A DNA stretch of 64,000 nucleotides from Nocardia africana NBRC 100379 (lineage in GTDB: Bacteria; Actinomycetota; Actinomycetes; Mycobacteriales; Mycobacteriaceae), in NCBI RefSeq assembly GCF_001612635.1, contig NZ_BDAV01000012.1, positions 310,001 to 374,000 on the forward strand, read 5' to 3'. Shown here in pieces: positions 16,270 through 25,301 of the stretch (its first letter is position 1; every line of letters begins with the position of its first letter). The position numbers were made by a program, and so were the translations under genes. Under the pieces are notes generated by a model. It was given only the letters and a program-made list of their open reading frames with translations, did not search any database and had not been told where the DNA came from.

Positions 16270-16820
16270 TGCGCCGCATCCTGTTCGCCCTGGTCGGCGC
16301 CCTGGCCCTGGGCGGACTGACGGTCACGGCCGCCGGTCCGGCCGCCGCGCATTCGACGGTGGTATCCACCGACCCCGCCGACGGCGCGAAGGTCGAGACC
16401 GGTCCGGCGCGGGTGAGCATCACCTTCAACGAGAATCTGCAGCCGAGTTTCCCGTCGCTCACCGTCGTCGGCCCGGACGGCAATCTGTGGTCGAAGGGCA
16501 AGCCGGTGGTGGATGGCCCGACCGTCAGCGTCGAGGTCGGTGACCTGGGCCCGGCCGGCACCTACACGATGGCGTACCGGGTCACCTCCGCCGACGGCCA
16601 TCCGGTCAGCGGCACCCGCAGCTTCGAGCTGACCACGCCCGGCCACGGGACCCCCGGGCCCAAGGCCGATGCCAAGGGCGGCAACTCCGGGGGCGGCGAT
16701 TCCGGCGGCGTACCGCTGTGGGTGTTCATCGTGGCCGCGGTCGTGCTGTTCGGCGGTGGGCTGGCGTTCGCGCTGTTCGGTGGTCGCTCCCGACGGTCGG
16801 GCAGCGGCGGCAAACCATGA
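16266..16820 (+). CDS. CopC domain copper-resistance protein
   Basis: 184 residues. A signal peptide ends in AAGPAAAHS; the first His of the mature protein (AAAHSTVVSTDPADG) is the typical N-terminal Cu(II) ligand, with a second in VTSADGHPVSGT. The middle is a CopC beta-barrel (RVSITFNENLQPSFPSLTVV). A Gly/Ser linker and a C-terminal helix (PLWVFIVAAVVLFGGGLAF) anchor it to the membrane. It sits between YcnI and CopD with 4-nt overlaps on both sides, a tightly coupled copper-handling operon. Confidence 0.92.
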   Translation: MMRRILFALVGALALGGLTVTAAGPAAAHSTVVSTDPADGAKVETGPARVSITFNENLQPSFPSLTVVGPDGNLWSKGKPVVDGPTVSVEVGDLGPAGTYTMAYRVTSADGHPVSGTRSFELTTPGHGTPGPKADAKGGNSGGGDSGGVPLWVFIVAAVVLFGGGLAFALFGGRSRRSGSGGKP

Positions 16821-17758
16821 GGCCGGGGACGGCCGGCAGCAGATCGACCGCACTGCGTTACGCACTGCTGCTGGTCGTCCCGGCCGCCCTCGTCGGCGCC
16901 GCCGCCGGATGGGCGCTCGCCGCACCCGATCCGGTACAGGCCGAGGCGCCGGTGCGCACCCTGGCCGACGGGCTGGGCGCGACGGTGCTCGGCCTGGCCG
17001 CCCTGCCGCGCCTGCACGACCGGATGCGGCCCGCGTGGCGGCTGCTGGCGGTCTTCGGCGGCCTCTGGGCGGTCGCGGAATTCGTGCTGCTGGCCACCGA
17101 GGCCGCCGAGGTGGTCGGGGTACCGCTGACCCGGTTGCGCGCCGGCGATTTCGGCGACTACCTCGCGCATGTCAGCGGCGGCCAGATCGGCATCGCCGTG
17201 CTGATCGGCACCGCGGCGGTCGTGGGCTACAGCACGCTGGCCTTCCGGCGACCGGACCGCGCGGCCGCCGATCTGGTGCTGGTCTTCGCCGCGGTGACGC
17301 TGGTGTTGCGCCCGATCACCGGCCATATGTCGCAGCAGACGCTGGGCTCGGTACTGGCCGCAGTCCACGCCCTCGCCGCGGCTGCCTGGTTCGGCCTGCT
17401 GCTGGCGCTGGCCTTGGTCGTGCGCACCCGCGGGGAGTGGGCGGTGATTCTGCCGCGCTATTCCGGCTGGGCGTTGCCGGCGGTGGCCGCGGTGACGGTG
17501 ACCGGAGTGGTGAACGGGCTGGTCCGGATCGGGGGTCCGGCTGCCCTCGTCGATACCGGATACGGCCGCGTCGTGCTGGCGAAGACGGTCATGGCCGTCG
17601 CGCTGCTCGGCCTCGGCTGGTGGTGGCGGCGCAGCTGGGTTCCGATGGCCACCGACCACCGGATGACTGCGGACTCCTCGCTGCGCCGGGCGCTGATCGA
17701 GGTCGTGGTGATGGCCGCCGTGTTCGGCCTGGCGGCGACGCTGGCGGTGACCGCCTGA
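16817..17758 (+). CDS. CopD domain membrane protein (copper import/resistance)
   Basis: 313 residues with about eight transmembrane helices. The C-terminal half matches the CopD domain, with conserved His in PITGHMSQQT and VLAAVHALAAAAWFGLL and the loop RIGGPAALVDTGYGR-VVLAKT typical of the family. CopD works with periplasmic-type CopC to pass copper across the membrane. It starts at the ATG at 16817, overlapping the copC stop by 4 nt. It is the last gene of the block. Confidence 0.9.
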   Translation: MRPGTAGSRSTALRYALLLVVPAALVGAAAGWALAAPDPVQAEAPVRTLADGLGATVLGLAALPRLHDRMRPAWRLLAVFGGLWAVAEFVLLATEAAEVVGVPLTRLRAGDFGDYLAHVSGGQIGIAVLIGTAAVVGYSTLAFRRPDRAAADLVLVFAAVTLVLRPITGHMSQQTLGSVLAAVHALAAAAWFGLLLALALVVRTRGEWAVILPRYSGWALPAVAAVTVTGVVNGLVRIGGPAALVDTGYGRVVLAKTVMAVALLGLGWWWRRSWVPMATDHRMTADSSLRRALIEVVVMAAVFGLAATLAVTA

Positions 17759-17848
17759 GTCCGAGCCCGGGCCGGACAGGCCCTGCGAACTGGAGTGATA
17801 GCAATTACATCCGGTCCGGGCGGGACTGCAACACGTTACGGTTACCGC

Positions 17849-18307
17849 ATGACCGCAGTGAAGATCGTGGCCGATTGCGCCGCGCCGGCCGAGACCGCGT
17901 TCGACTATGTCAACGACTATCGCCATCTGCCGGAATTCGTCACCGAGGTCCATTCCTTCCGCCCGATCACCGATCAGGTGGCCGGGCTGGGCGCGACGTT
18001 CGACACCGAGATCAAACTGGGCCCCGCGTCGCTGACCTCCCGGCTGCAGATCGTGCGCTGGGAGAAGAACGTCGCGATCGCGGTGAAGGCCGTGACCGGA
18101 TTCGAGATCGAATCGACCTTCCTGTTCCATCCCCGCGGCGACCGCGACTGCACGGTGGACGCCATCGTCGAGTACCGGGTACCGGGCGGACTCGCGGGCA
18201 AGGTGCTGGGCAAGACCATCGAGCCGTTCGTGAAGCTGTCGGTCAAACACACCACCCACAATCTGACGACCAAGATCGCGGAGTATCAGCGCGCCCTCGA
18301 CAGCTGA
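17849..18307 (+). CDS. SRPBCC (START-like) superfamily protein
   Basis: 152 residues in the Bet v1/START-like fold often annotated as polyketide cyclase/dehydrase. It opens with MTAVKIVADCAAPAETAFDY and NDYRHLPEFVTEV, and has alternating beta strands ending in a long helix (GKTIEPFVKLSVKHTTHNLT). These bind hydrophobic ligands; the ligand here is unknown. TACGGT at 17837-17842 lies 6 nt before the ATG, so the mRNA is probably leaderless and independent of copD. Confidence 0.85.
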   Translation: MTAVKIVADCAAPAETAFDYVNDYRHLPEFVTEVHSFRPITDQVAGLGATFDTEIKLGPASLTSRLQIVRWEKNVAIAVKAVTGFEIESTFLFHPRGDRDCTVDAIVEYRVPGGLAGKVLGKTIEPFVKLSVKHTTHNLTTKIAEYQRALDS

Positions 18308-18379
18308 ACCGGCCAGGGCCGCGGCGGACGGCGGCAAGGTCTCAGGATCCGATCGCCGCCCGCATGGCAAGCTTATTTC

Positions 18380-18865
18380 GTGACCGATTCAGCAAACCTA
18401 GTGGCAACCGCCGACCTCGCCGATGAGATCGGCCCCGAGATTCGTAGCTGTGATACGCAATTCACGCAGTTCGGCGGCAATCCGGTGTTCAGCGGGCGCA
18501 TCGTCACCATTCGCTGCTTCCAGGACAATCTGTTGGTCAAGCAGACTCTCAGCGAACCCGGTGAGGGACGTGTGCTGGTCGTGGACGGCGGCGCGAGCAT
18601 CCACACCGCCCTCGTCGGTGACGTGATCGCCGGCCGCGGAGTCGACAACGGGTGGTCCGGCGTCGTGATCAACGGCGCCGTCCGTGATTCGGCGATTCTG
18701 CGCACCCTGCCCATCGGTATCAAGGCGCTGGGCACCAACCCGCGCAAGAGCACGCAGACCGGGTCCGGCGAACGCGATGTGCCGGTCGAATTCGGCGGCG
18801 TCACCTTCGTTCCGGGCGAGATGCTCTACAGCGATCACGACGGGGTCGTCGTCCGCGCGGAATGA
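18380..18865 (+). CDS. rraA: RraA family regulator of ribonuclease activity
   Basis: 161 residues, full length for RraA. Signature parts are LADEIGPEIRSCDTQFTQFG, GRIVTIRCFQDN, VVDGGASIHTALVGD, and GWSGVVINGAVRDSAIL with GIKALGTNPRKS. In E. coli RraA inhibits RNase E; related proteins include metal-dependent aldolases, and the M. tuberculosis relative Rv3853 was once called MenG. It forms a trimer in known structures. A GTG start at 18380 follows GCTTATTTC, a weak leaderless-type promoter. Its position, between the SodA and GltB blocks, matches the mycobacterial order. Confidence 0.92.
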   Translation: MTDSANLVATADLADEIGPEIRSCDTQFTQFGGNPVFSGRIVTIRCFQDNLLVKQTLSEPGEGRVLVVDGGASIHTALVGDVIAGRGVDNGWSGVVINGAVRDSAILRTLPIGIKALGTNPRKSTQTGSGERDVPVEFGGVTFVPGEMLYSDHDGVVVRAE

Positions 18866-18908
18866 GTCGCCGATCGCCGCCGGGCCGGCCGGTCTCGCGC
18901 CTGCCGAA

Positions 18909-19130
18909 CTATCCGCTTGCCACCCGCACGCGGTGGCCGGCGAGTTCGACAACGTCTCCGGCATGGAGCTGGCGGCCCCGCCGTAGTTCCACCTCGTCGT
19001 TGACGCGCACGAGTCCGGCGGCGATCACGGTCTTGGCCTCCGACCCGCTGTCGATGAGATTGGCCAGCTTCAGGAATTGCCCGAGTCGAATGACTTCGTC
19101 TTCGATCGGCACATCGACTGGATCCGACAT
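18909..19130 (-). CDS. S4-domain RNA-binding protein
   Basis: 73 residues consisting almost entirely of one S4 domain: IRLGQFLKLANLIDSGSEAK, AAGLVRVNDEVELRRGRQLH and GDVVELAGHRV. It belongs to the YaaA/RlbA group of small S4 proteins, which bind structured RNA, often ribosomal. It reads away from lysX with an 84-nt gap. The ATG at 19130 gives the expected family length. Confidence 0.88.
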   Translation of the reverse strand: MSDPVDVPIEDEVIRLGQFLKLANLIDSGSEAKTVIAAGLVRVNDEVELRRGRQLHAGDVVELAGHRVRVASG

Positions 19131-19214
19131 GGATTACATCTTTACCGCCGCGCTCGACGGGCCGCACGCCGCCCCCGCCGCCGTGGGCATCGGGGTCCGG
19201 CGAAAGGATCGAAT

Positions 19215-22200
19215 ATGACCGTGCACGAGCAGGACTCGCCCGGTGGCCTTCTCCCCTCGAGCGGCCCCAGCCCGCACACTGGTGCGGTGACTTCCACGCA
19301 AGACCAGCTCCACTCGCGCGACCGCAGATCACCTTCGTCACCGGTTCCGCATCGCGCCCACGGTCGGCTGAGCGAAGTCCCCCACCTGGTCGGCCTGGTG
19401 CTCGGCGTGTTCTCGGTTCTGTGTGCGCTGTGGAGCATTTCGCCGGGCCTGCGCTACATCACCTCGGTCCCCCGGCACTACCTCGACGCCTACTATTTCG
19501 ACGCGCCCGACACGAACCTGATGTGGGCGGTGATCGTCGGCCTGCTCGCGGGCGCGACGGCCTCCCGCAAACGCATCGCCTGGTGGCTGCTGGTCGGGTA
19601 CATGGCGCTGTTCGCCCTTGCCAACGGTCTGGATTTCGCCGAGGAACAGGATCCGCACGCGCTGGCCGCGCTGTGCGTCCACCTCGCCGTGATCGGCCTG
19701 ATGATCGCGGCATGGCCGGAGTTCTACACCCGGGTCCGGCGGGGTGCGGTGTGGAAGGCGCTCGGTGTCCTGGTCAGCGGGCTGGTGGTCGGCAGCCTGC
19801 TCGGGTGGGGGCTGGTGGAACTGTTCCCCGGCAGCCTGCCGCGCGGTGCGCAGCGCCCGCTGTGGGCGATCTCGCGCGTCACCGCGACAATTCTGGTGGC
19901 CGACAACAACTTCGACGGCCACCCGCTGCATGTGGTGAATCTGCTGCTCGGCTTGTTCGGTGCGATCGCGCTGCTGGCGGCGGCGCTGGTACTGTTCCGC
20001 TCCCAACGCGCCTCCAACGCCATGACCGGACTCGACGAATCCGCGGTGCGCGGCCTGCTCGCCCGGTCCGATGTCGAGGATTCGCTGGGTTACTTCGCGA
20101 CTCGCCGCGACAAGGCCGTGGTGTTCGCGCCCAGCGGTAAGGCGGCGATCACCTATCGCGTCGAACTCGGCGTCTGCCTGGCCTCCGGTGATCCGATCGG
20201 TGTGCGGGAGGCGTGGCCGCAGGCCATCGACGCCTGGTTGCGACTGGCCGACGAATACGGCTGGGCCCCGGCGGTGATGGGCGCAAGTGAACTCGGCGCC
20301 ACCGCCTACCGCCGGGCGGGCCTGTCCGCGCTGCGCCTGGGCGACGAGGCGATCCTCGACACCCGTTCCTTCTCGCTGGCCGGGCCCGAGATGAAGCAGG
20401 TGCGCCAGGCCGCCAACCGCCTGCACAAACAGGGCTTCACGGTCCGGGTCCGCCGCCACAGCGAACTCTCGCCGGACGAGATGGCGCAGATGATCGCCCG
20501 CGCCGATTCCTGGCGAGACACCGAAACCGAACGCGGCTTCTCGATGGCACTGGGCCGGCTCGGCGACCGGCTCGACGGCGACAGCCTGCTGGTGGAGGCC
20601 CTCGACCGCGACGGCCGCGTCTGGGGCATGCTGTCGCTGGTGCCGTGGGGCCGCAGTGGTGTCTCGCTCGATGTGATGCGACGAGATCCCCAGGGCCCCA
20701 ACGGAATCATGGAATTCATGATTTCCCAGCTGGCGCTGACCTCGGAGCAGTACGGGATCACCCGGGTCTCGCTGAACTTCGCGGTGTTCCGCTCGGTCTT
20801 CGAGGAGGGCAGCCGGATCGGCGCCGGCCCGGTGCTGCGGCTGTGGCGCAGTGTGCTGATGTTCTTCAGCCGCTGGTGGCAGCTCGAGGCGCTGTACCGG
20901 TCGAATGTGAAATATCAGCCGCAGTGGGTGCCGCGGTTCTTCATCTTCGAGGAACGCCGCCGGCTGCCGCGGGTCGCGCTCGCCAGCGCGCTGGCCGAGG
21001 GCTTCCTGCCGCGCTTCGGCAAGCAGCCGGATGCCTCGGCGCACACCGGTCTTCATTCCGCGGTGCCGCCCACCATCACCGGGCTGCATGCCGACGGCAG
21101 CCCGCCCGAGGCACCGCCCTCCCCCCTCGAACAGGCCGCCGCGCGCCGCCCGGAGCAGGTGCGGGTGCGGATGGACAAGGTGCGGCGTCTCGAATCGGCC
21201 GATATCGACGCCTATCCGGTGGCCTACGCCCCGACCCACTCGATCGCCGATGCCCGCCGCTCCCCCAAGGGCACCACGGTGCGAGTGTGCGGGCGGCTGT
21301 TGCGAATCCGCGACCACGGCGGCGTCACCTTCGCGGCGCTGCGCGACTGGTCCGGCGACATCCAGATCCTCATCGACCGGGGCCGCGTCGGCGCGCGCCG
21401 CTCGAGTTCGTTCGGCGAGTACTTCGATCTGGGCGATCTGATCGAGGTGAGCGGCCAGATCGGCGCCAGCCGCCGGGGCGAACTGTCGCTGCTCGCCCAG
21501 GACTGGCGGATGATCGGCAAATGCCTGCACCCGCTGCCGGACAAGTGGCGCGGACTCGCCGACCCCGAGGCGCGGGTGCGCCAGCGCTACGTCGATATGA
21601 CGATCAACGTCGAGGCGCGCGAGGTGCTGGCCAAACGCAGCGCCGTGGTGCGGTCGCTGCGGGATACCTTGAACGGCTGGGGTTTCCTCGAGGTCGAGAC
21701 GCCGGTGCTGCAGCAGGTGCACGGCGGCGCCAACGCCGCGCCGTTCCGCACCCACATCAACGCCTACGATCTGGACCTCTACCTGCGCATCGCACCGGAG
21801 CTGTACCTCAAGCGGCTGTGCGTGGGCGGGATGGAGAAGGTCTTCGAATTGGGCCGGGTGTTCCGCAACGAGGGGGTGGACTACAGCCACAATCCGGAGT
21901 TCACGATTCTGGAAGCCTATGAGGCGCACAGTGATTACGAGCGGATGATGCACGCGTGCCGCCAGCTGATCCAGAACGCGGCGATCGCGGCCAACGGCGC
22001 CTGCGTCGCCCTGCGGCCGGGTGCGGACGGAACGCTGACCGAGGTCGACATCTCCGGCGACTGGCCGGTGCGTACGGTGCACGGCGCCATCTCCGAGGCC
22101 GTCGGCGAGACCGTCACCCCCGATACCCCGGCGGATCGGCTGCGGCTGCTGTGCGACAAGGCCGAGGTGCCGTATCAGCCCGGCTGGGACGCCGGGCAGA

Positions 22201-22622
22201 TCGTGCTGGAGATGTACGAGCATCTGGTCGAGGACCGGACCCAGGAACCGACCTTCTACATCGACTTCCCGACCTCCGTATCACCGCTGACGCGCGCGCA
22301 TCGCCGCATCGACGGTGTCGCCGAACGCTGGGATCTGGTGGCCTGGGGTGTCGAACTGGGCACCGCCTACAGCGAATTGACCAATCCGATCGAACAACGC
22401 CGGCGCCTGACCGAACAGTCGCTGCTGGCCGCGGGCGGCGATCCGGAGGCCATGGAACTGGACGAGGAGTTCCTCGAGGCGCTGGAATTCGCGATGCCGC
22501 CGACCGGCGGTCTGGGTGTGGGTGTGGACCGCGTGGTCATGCTCATCACGGGCCGCAGCATCCGTGAAACCCTGCCGTTCCCGCTGGTCAAACCGCGCAC
22601 CGGACACGGCGACGGACGCTGA
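19215..22622 (+). CDS. lysX: Bifunctional lysylphosphatidylglycerol synthetase/lysyl-tRNA synthetase
   Basis: 1135 residues. The N-terminal part has about six transmembrane helices (residues 50-275), then the cytosolic MprF/DUF2156 aminoacyl-transferase domain (about 280-600; YFATRRDKAVVFAPSGKAAI, ANRLHKQGFTVRVRRHSEL). The C-terminal half is a class II lysyl-tRNA synthetase: an OB fold (VRVCGRLLRIRDHGG), motif 2 (FELGRVFRNEGVDYSHNPEF) and motif 3 (GLGVGVDRVVML). In mycobacteria LysX makes Lys-tRNA and moves lysine onto phosphatidylglycerol, changing surface charge and giving resistance to cationic peptides. It starts at the ATG at 19215 with AAGGA upstream. Confidence 0.95.
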   Translation: MTVHEQDSPGGLLPSSGPSPHTGAVTSTQDQLHSRDRRSPSSPVPHRAHGRLSEVPHLVGLVLGVFSVLCALWSISPGLRYITSVPRHYLDAYYFDAPDTNLMWAVIVGLLAGATASRKRIAWWLLVGYMALFALANGLDFAEEQDPHALAALCVHLAVIGLMIAAWPEFYTRVRRGAVWKALGVLVSGLVVGSLLGWGLVELFPGSLPRGAQRPLWAISRVTATILVADNNFDGHPLHVVNLLLGLFGAIALLAAALVLFRSQRASNAMTGLDESAVRGLLARSDVEDSLGYFATRRDKAVVFAPSGKAAITYRVELGVCLASGDPIGVREAWPQAIDAWLRLADEYGWAPAVMGASELGATAYRRAGLSALRLGDEAILDTRSFSLAGPEMKQVRQAANRLHKQGFTVRVRRHSELSPDEMAQMIARADSWRDTETERGFSMALGRLGDRLDGDSLLVEALDRDGRVWGMLSLVPWGRSGVSLDVMRRDPQGPNGIMEFMISQLALTSEQYGITRVSLNFAVFRSVFEEGSRIGAGPVLRLWRSVLMFFSRWWQLEALYRSNVKYQPQWVPRFFIFEERRRLPRVALASALAEGFLPRFGKQPDASAHTGLHSAVPPTITGLHADGSPPEAPPSPLEQAAARRPEQVRVRMDKVRRLESADIDAYPVAYAPTHSIADARRSPKGTTVRVCGRLLRIRDHGGVTFAALRDWSGDIQILIDRGRVGARRSSSFGEYFDLGDLIEVSGQIGASRRGELSLLAQDWRMIGKCLHPLPDKWRGLADPEARVRQRYVDMTINVEAREVLAKRSAVVRSLRDTLNGWGFLEVETPVLQQVHGGANAAPFRTHINAYDLDLYLRIAPELYLKRLCVGGMEKVFELGRVFRNEGVDYSHNPEFTILEAYEAHSDYERMMHACRQLIQNAAIAANGACVALRPGADGTLTEVDISGDWPVRTVHGAISEAVGETVTPDTPADRLRLLCDKAEVPYQPGWDAGQIVLEMYEHLVEDRTQEPTFYIDFPTSVSPLTRAHRRIDGVAERWDLVAWGVELGTAYSELTNPIEQRRRLTEQSLLAAGGDPEAMELDEEFLEALEFAMPPTGGLGVGVDRVVMLITGRSIRETLPFPLVKPRTGHGDGR

Positions 22623-22692
22623 CCACACCGCCGGCGGCCGGGGGCGCGCACCCGTTCGCGAACCCGGAACCCGCGTCCGGCACAGTAGTTCC

Positions 22693-23337
22693 GTGCAGCT
22701 TGTTCTCGTGCGTCACGCCCAGCCCGGCCGGGTGCTGACCACCTCCGGTCCCGCCGATCCCGAACTCACCGAACTGGGTCTCGAGCAGGCTCGCCGGGTA
22801 CCGGCGGTGATCGCCCGCTTCGCCGGGGGCGAGCATCGCATCGCACGGGTGGTGAGCAGTCCGCAGCGGCGGGCCCGCGATACCGCCGCGCCGACGGCCG
22901 AGAAGCTGGGGCTGCCGGTCGAGGTGCTCGACGGGCTGGCCGAATACGACCGCGACCTGCCCGCCTACATCCCGATCGAAGACGCCAAGCGCGACTTCCG
23001 CGCCACCTACGACCGGATCAAGGCCGGGCATCTGCCCGAACAGATCGACGGGCCCGCGTTCGTGGCGCGGGTGCTGGGCACAGTGTCGGAGCTCGTCGCG
23101 GCCGCCGAACCCGCCGATACGGTCGTCGCCTTCGCCCACGGCGGAGTGGTGAACGTGCTGCTCCAGGACATTCTCGGACTCGAACGCCCGCTGACCTTTC
23201 CGATCGACTATTGCTCGATCACCCGGATCCTGTTCTCTCGCAGCGGTAACCGCACCGCCGCGACGATCAACGAGAACAGCCACGTGTGGGATCTGCTGCC
23301 GCGAAATCGTCCCGCAGCGGGAAGCGACGCGATCTGA
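22693..23337 (+). CDS. Histidine phosphatase family protein
   Basis: 214 residues, branch of the phosphoglycerate-mutase-like superfamily. The catalytic RHG-type motif is LVLVRHAQPG at residues 3-12, with the phosphohistidine His; VVSSPQRRARDTA supplies the second Arg; the second catalytic His is in VVAFAHGGVVNVL. The substrate is not predictable. The protein is soluble without a signal peptide. It begins with GTG at 22693, 70 nt after lysX, and may share its transcript. Confidence 0.9.
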   Translation: MQLVLVRHAQPGRVLTTSGPADPELTELGLEQARRVPAVIARFAGGEHRIARVVSSPQRRARDTAAPTAEKLGLPVEVLDGLAEYDRDLPAYIPIEDAKRDFRATYDRIKAGHLPEQIDGPAFVARVLGTVSELVAAAEPADTVVAFAHGGVVNVLLQDILGLERPLTFPIDYCSITRILFSRSGNRTAATINENSHVWDLLPRNRPAAGSDAI

Positions 23338-23483
23338 GGAGAGCCCGGCATCCGAAAGCTGTGCCGGGGCACGGATATTCACAGCCGATTGCCAGCCCGA
23401 ACGCCTGCCGGTCACAGGCACGAGTCGTTCCATGGATGACCACGGGCCCGCCCGACGGTCCGTGCTCCGAGAAAGGTAGTCCG

Positions 23484-23759
23484 TTGTTCTCCTCCACGAG
23501 TTCCTCGCGCCGCCGGCTGGTCGCCCGCATCGCCGTCGCCGGCGCGGTCGCGGCCGCCCCCGTCGCGGCGGTCGCCGTACCCGCCTTCGCCGAGACCCCG
23601 TCCGCCACGCAGATCGACTGGCACGACCACGACCGTGATCACGACCACGATCGCGACCACGACGGGTGGCGTCATCATCATGATCACGACAACGGCCCGT
23701 GGCAGCCCGGCCCCGGCGGCTTCCTGCCCGGCCCGCCGCCCACCGGCTCGTTCGGCTGA
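23484..23759 (+). CDS. Small secreted His/Asp-rich protein, copy 1
   Basis: 91 residues if it starts at the TTG at 23484, which has GAAAGG 8 nt upstream, the same arrangement as copy 2. The signal peptide (RRRLVARIAVAGAVAAAP to VPAFA-ET) is followed by a mature chain dominated by His, Asp and Arg (DWHDHDRDHDHDRDHDGWRH, then HHDHDN). It ends in a Pro/Gly-rich tail with PPPTGSFG. It resembles the next gene in the signal peptide and the PPTGS end. A metal-binding exported role is plausible but not shown; no named family is recognised. A terminator follows directly. Confidence 0.65.
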   Translation: MFSSTSSSRRRLVARIAVAGAVAAAPVAAVAVPAFAETPSATQIDWHDHDRDHDHDRDHDGWRHHHDHDNGPWQPGPGGFLPGPPPTGSFG

Positions 23760-23784
23760 TCGAACCGCACAGCCGATGAACACA

Positions 23785-23816
23785 CGAGGGCCGCTCCCGG
23801 CAGGGAGCGGCCCTCG
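23785..23816 (+). terminator. Terminator after His/Asp-rich copy 1
   Basis: CGAGGGCCGCTCCC (23785-23798) pairs perfectly with GGGAGCGGCCCTCG (23803-23816) across a GGCA loop. It starts 25 nt after the stop codon. Confidence 0.85.
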
Positions 23817-24011
23817 TTCGCTGTACGGGATACGGATTCGCGGGTGTGACCGGGGGACGCGACATCGTGACCGATCGCTTCAAAGTTCATTCACAGTTCG
23901 CGAACATCGCCGTCCTAGCCGCGGGCGTTTCGATGTACTCGTGAGCCGCCGGGCCACCCGGTCCGAAACCCACAGCGCGGCTCCGTGATTCGCAGACGAA
24001 AGGCCGAAACC

Positions 24012-24314
24012 TTGCAGACCACCGCGAAGCCGAAGAACCACACCCGCCGCCTCATGACCCGCATCGCCGTCGCCGGTGCGCTGGTCGTCGTTCCCCTGTC
24101 CGCGCTCGCCGTGCCGGCCTTCGCCGACACCCCCGCCGCGGTCGCCATCGACCGGGACAACCACCCCGGCGACCGCGATCACGACGGTGACCACCGCGCG
24201 CCCGACGGTGACCACCGCGGCGACAACCGCGGGGATCGGGACCGCGGACCGGAGAACCAGCCGGCTCCCGGACCGCAGCTGCCCCAGCTCCCGCCGACCG
24301 GTTCCGCCGGCTGA
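24012..24314 (+). CDS. Small secreted His/Asp-rich protein, copy 2
   Basis: 100 residues from the TTG at 24012, with AAAGG 8 nt upstream. The signal peptide (RRLMTRIAVAGALVVVPLSA to VPAFA-DT) nearly matches copy 1. The mature chain is rich in Asp, His, Arg and Gly (DRDHDGDHRAPDGDHRGDNR). It ends in LPQLPPTGSAG. The LPPTG resembles a sortase motif, but no membrane helix follows it, so it cannot be a usual sortase substrate. The pair looks like a tandem duplication whose repeat regions have diverged. Confidence 0.65.
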   Translation: MQTTAKPKNHTRRLMTRIAVAGALVVVPLSALAVPAFADTPAAVAIDRDNHPGDRDHDGDHRAPDGDHRGDNRGDRDRGPENQPAPGPQLPQLPPTGSAG

Positions 24315-24327
24315 TCCCGGAAACGAC

Positions 24328-24360
24328 GAAGGCCACCCCGCTCGCCGCGGGGTGGCCTTC
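24328..24360. terminator. Bidirectional terminator between copy 2 and cutinase gene
   Basis: GAAGGCCACCCCG (24328-24340) pairs with CGGGGTGGCCTTC (24348-24360), extendable by one base pair inside the loop. The flanking genes converge on it. Confidence 0.85.
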
Positions 24361-24377
24361 ACGGGCGAATCACCGGC

Positions 24378-25301
24378 TCATGCCATTCCGGCGATCCAGT
24401 TGTGCATCCAGGAGATCGCGGTCTGGCCGCCGCCCACGGAATAGCTGCCGTAGGAGGTGTGGGTGCCGGACTGGTAGAAGTGCTGGAGCTGTTCCACCCG
24501 CTGCTGGTTGGCGTCGTCGGTGAGCTGCGACTGCAGGGCCGCGACACCGCCGTGCGCCATCAGGTCGCCGATGATCGAACCCGCCTCGAGCTGGTAGCGC
24601 CACAGGTTGGCCGCGCTCGCACCGGAGGCCTGCGCCAGGAAGCCGGCGAAGCGGGTGACGTAGTCGGTGTCCTCGGTGGAGCAGTACAGGTCGCCGGCCG
24701 CGCAGATGGTGCGGACCCGGTCGCTGAGGAAGCCGAATCCACCCACGCGCGGGCCACCGGCGCCGGCGCCGCCGACCACCGGGCCGACCTGGACGTCGGT
24801 GGGCGAACGACGCGGATCGGAGATCAGGCCGACACCCGAAACGCGGTCCGGCGGAACGACGCCCAGGCCGGTGCCGATCTCGGCGGCCAGATCGCCCGCG
24901 GCATCCGCACCCTGGCTGTAGCCGACGATCGCGTAATGCGTACCGGCGCAGCGGGCCGCCATCGCCTGGATGAGGCCGCGCGCGTTGTCGGTCGCTTCCT
25001 TCTTGGAGGCGCCGTAGACATCGCCCTCCCACGGGAAGGCGGTCGCGGCGTAGCTGACGTAGTCGACGTCCGCCGAGCTCGGCAGGCCGCGCGTCACACC
25101 GGACAGCATGCCGGGGCCGACCATGTGATCGGGCTTGTGATCACCGGTCTCCCAGGTGCCCGGAATCGCGACGACGTACAGGCTCGGGCAACCGGGATCC
25201 GCGCTCGCGGAACCGCTTCCGATCGCGGTACCCGACACTGCCATTCCAGCCAGGACCGCGACTGCCGCCCCGGCGGCCGCGACAACCTTCTTCAACCGCA
25301 T
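24378..25301 (-). CDS. Secreted cutinase family esterase
   Basis: 307 residues. A signal peptide (RLKKVVAAAGAAVAVLAGMA to SASA-DPG) precedes a cutinase-type alpha/beta hydrolase. The nucleophile elbow is GYSQGAD; the Asp of the triad is likely in AAGDLYCS and the His in THTSYGSYS. Two Cys pairs (DPGCPS, ARCAG; TICAAGDLYCS) fit the disulfides of the family. Length and C-terminal extension are closer to the Rv3802c-type lipases/thioesterases of mycolate-containing bacteria than to small cutinases. It probably acts on cell-envelope lipids or host and plant esters. The ATG at 25301 starts the signal peptide. Confidence 0.88.
   Translation of the reverse strand: MRLKKVVAAAGAAVAVLAGMAVSGTAIGSGSASADPGCPSLYVVAIPGTWETGDHKPDHMVGPGMLSGVTRGLPSSADVDYVSYAATAFPWEGDVYGASKKEATDNARGLIQAMAARCAGTHYAIVGYSQGADAAGDLAAEIGTGLGVVPPDRVSGVGLISDPRRSPTDVQVGPVVGGAGAGGPRVGGFGFLSDRVRTICAAGDLYCSTEDTDYVTRFAGFLAQASGASAANLWRYQLEAGSIIGDLMAHGGVAALQSQLTDDANQQRVEQLQHFYQSGTHTSYGSYSVGGGQTAISWMHNWIAGMA

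Noticed and set aside
19338..22223. Long open frame on the minus strand opposite lysX
   Set aside because: His/Gln/Arg-rich with no recognisable fold; the plus strand encodes an intact LysX.
24280..24314. LPPTG sortase anchor in the secreted protein
   Set aside because: Only three residues follow the motif; there is no membrane helix or charged tail.
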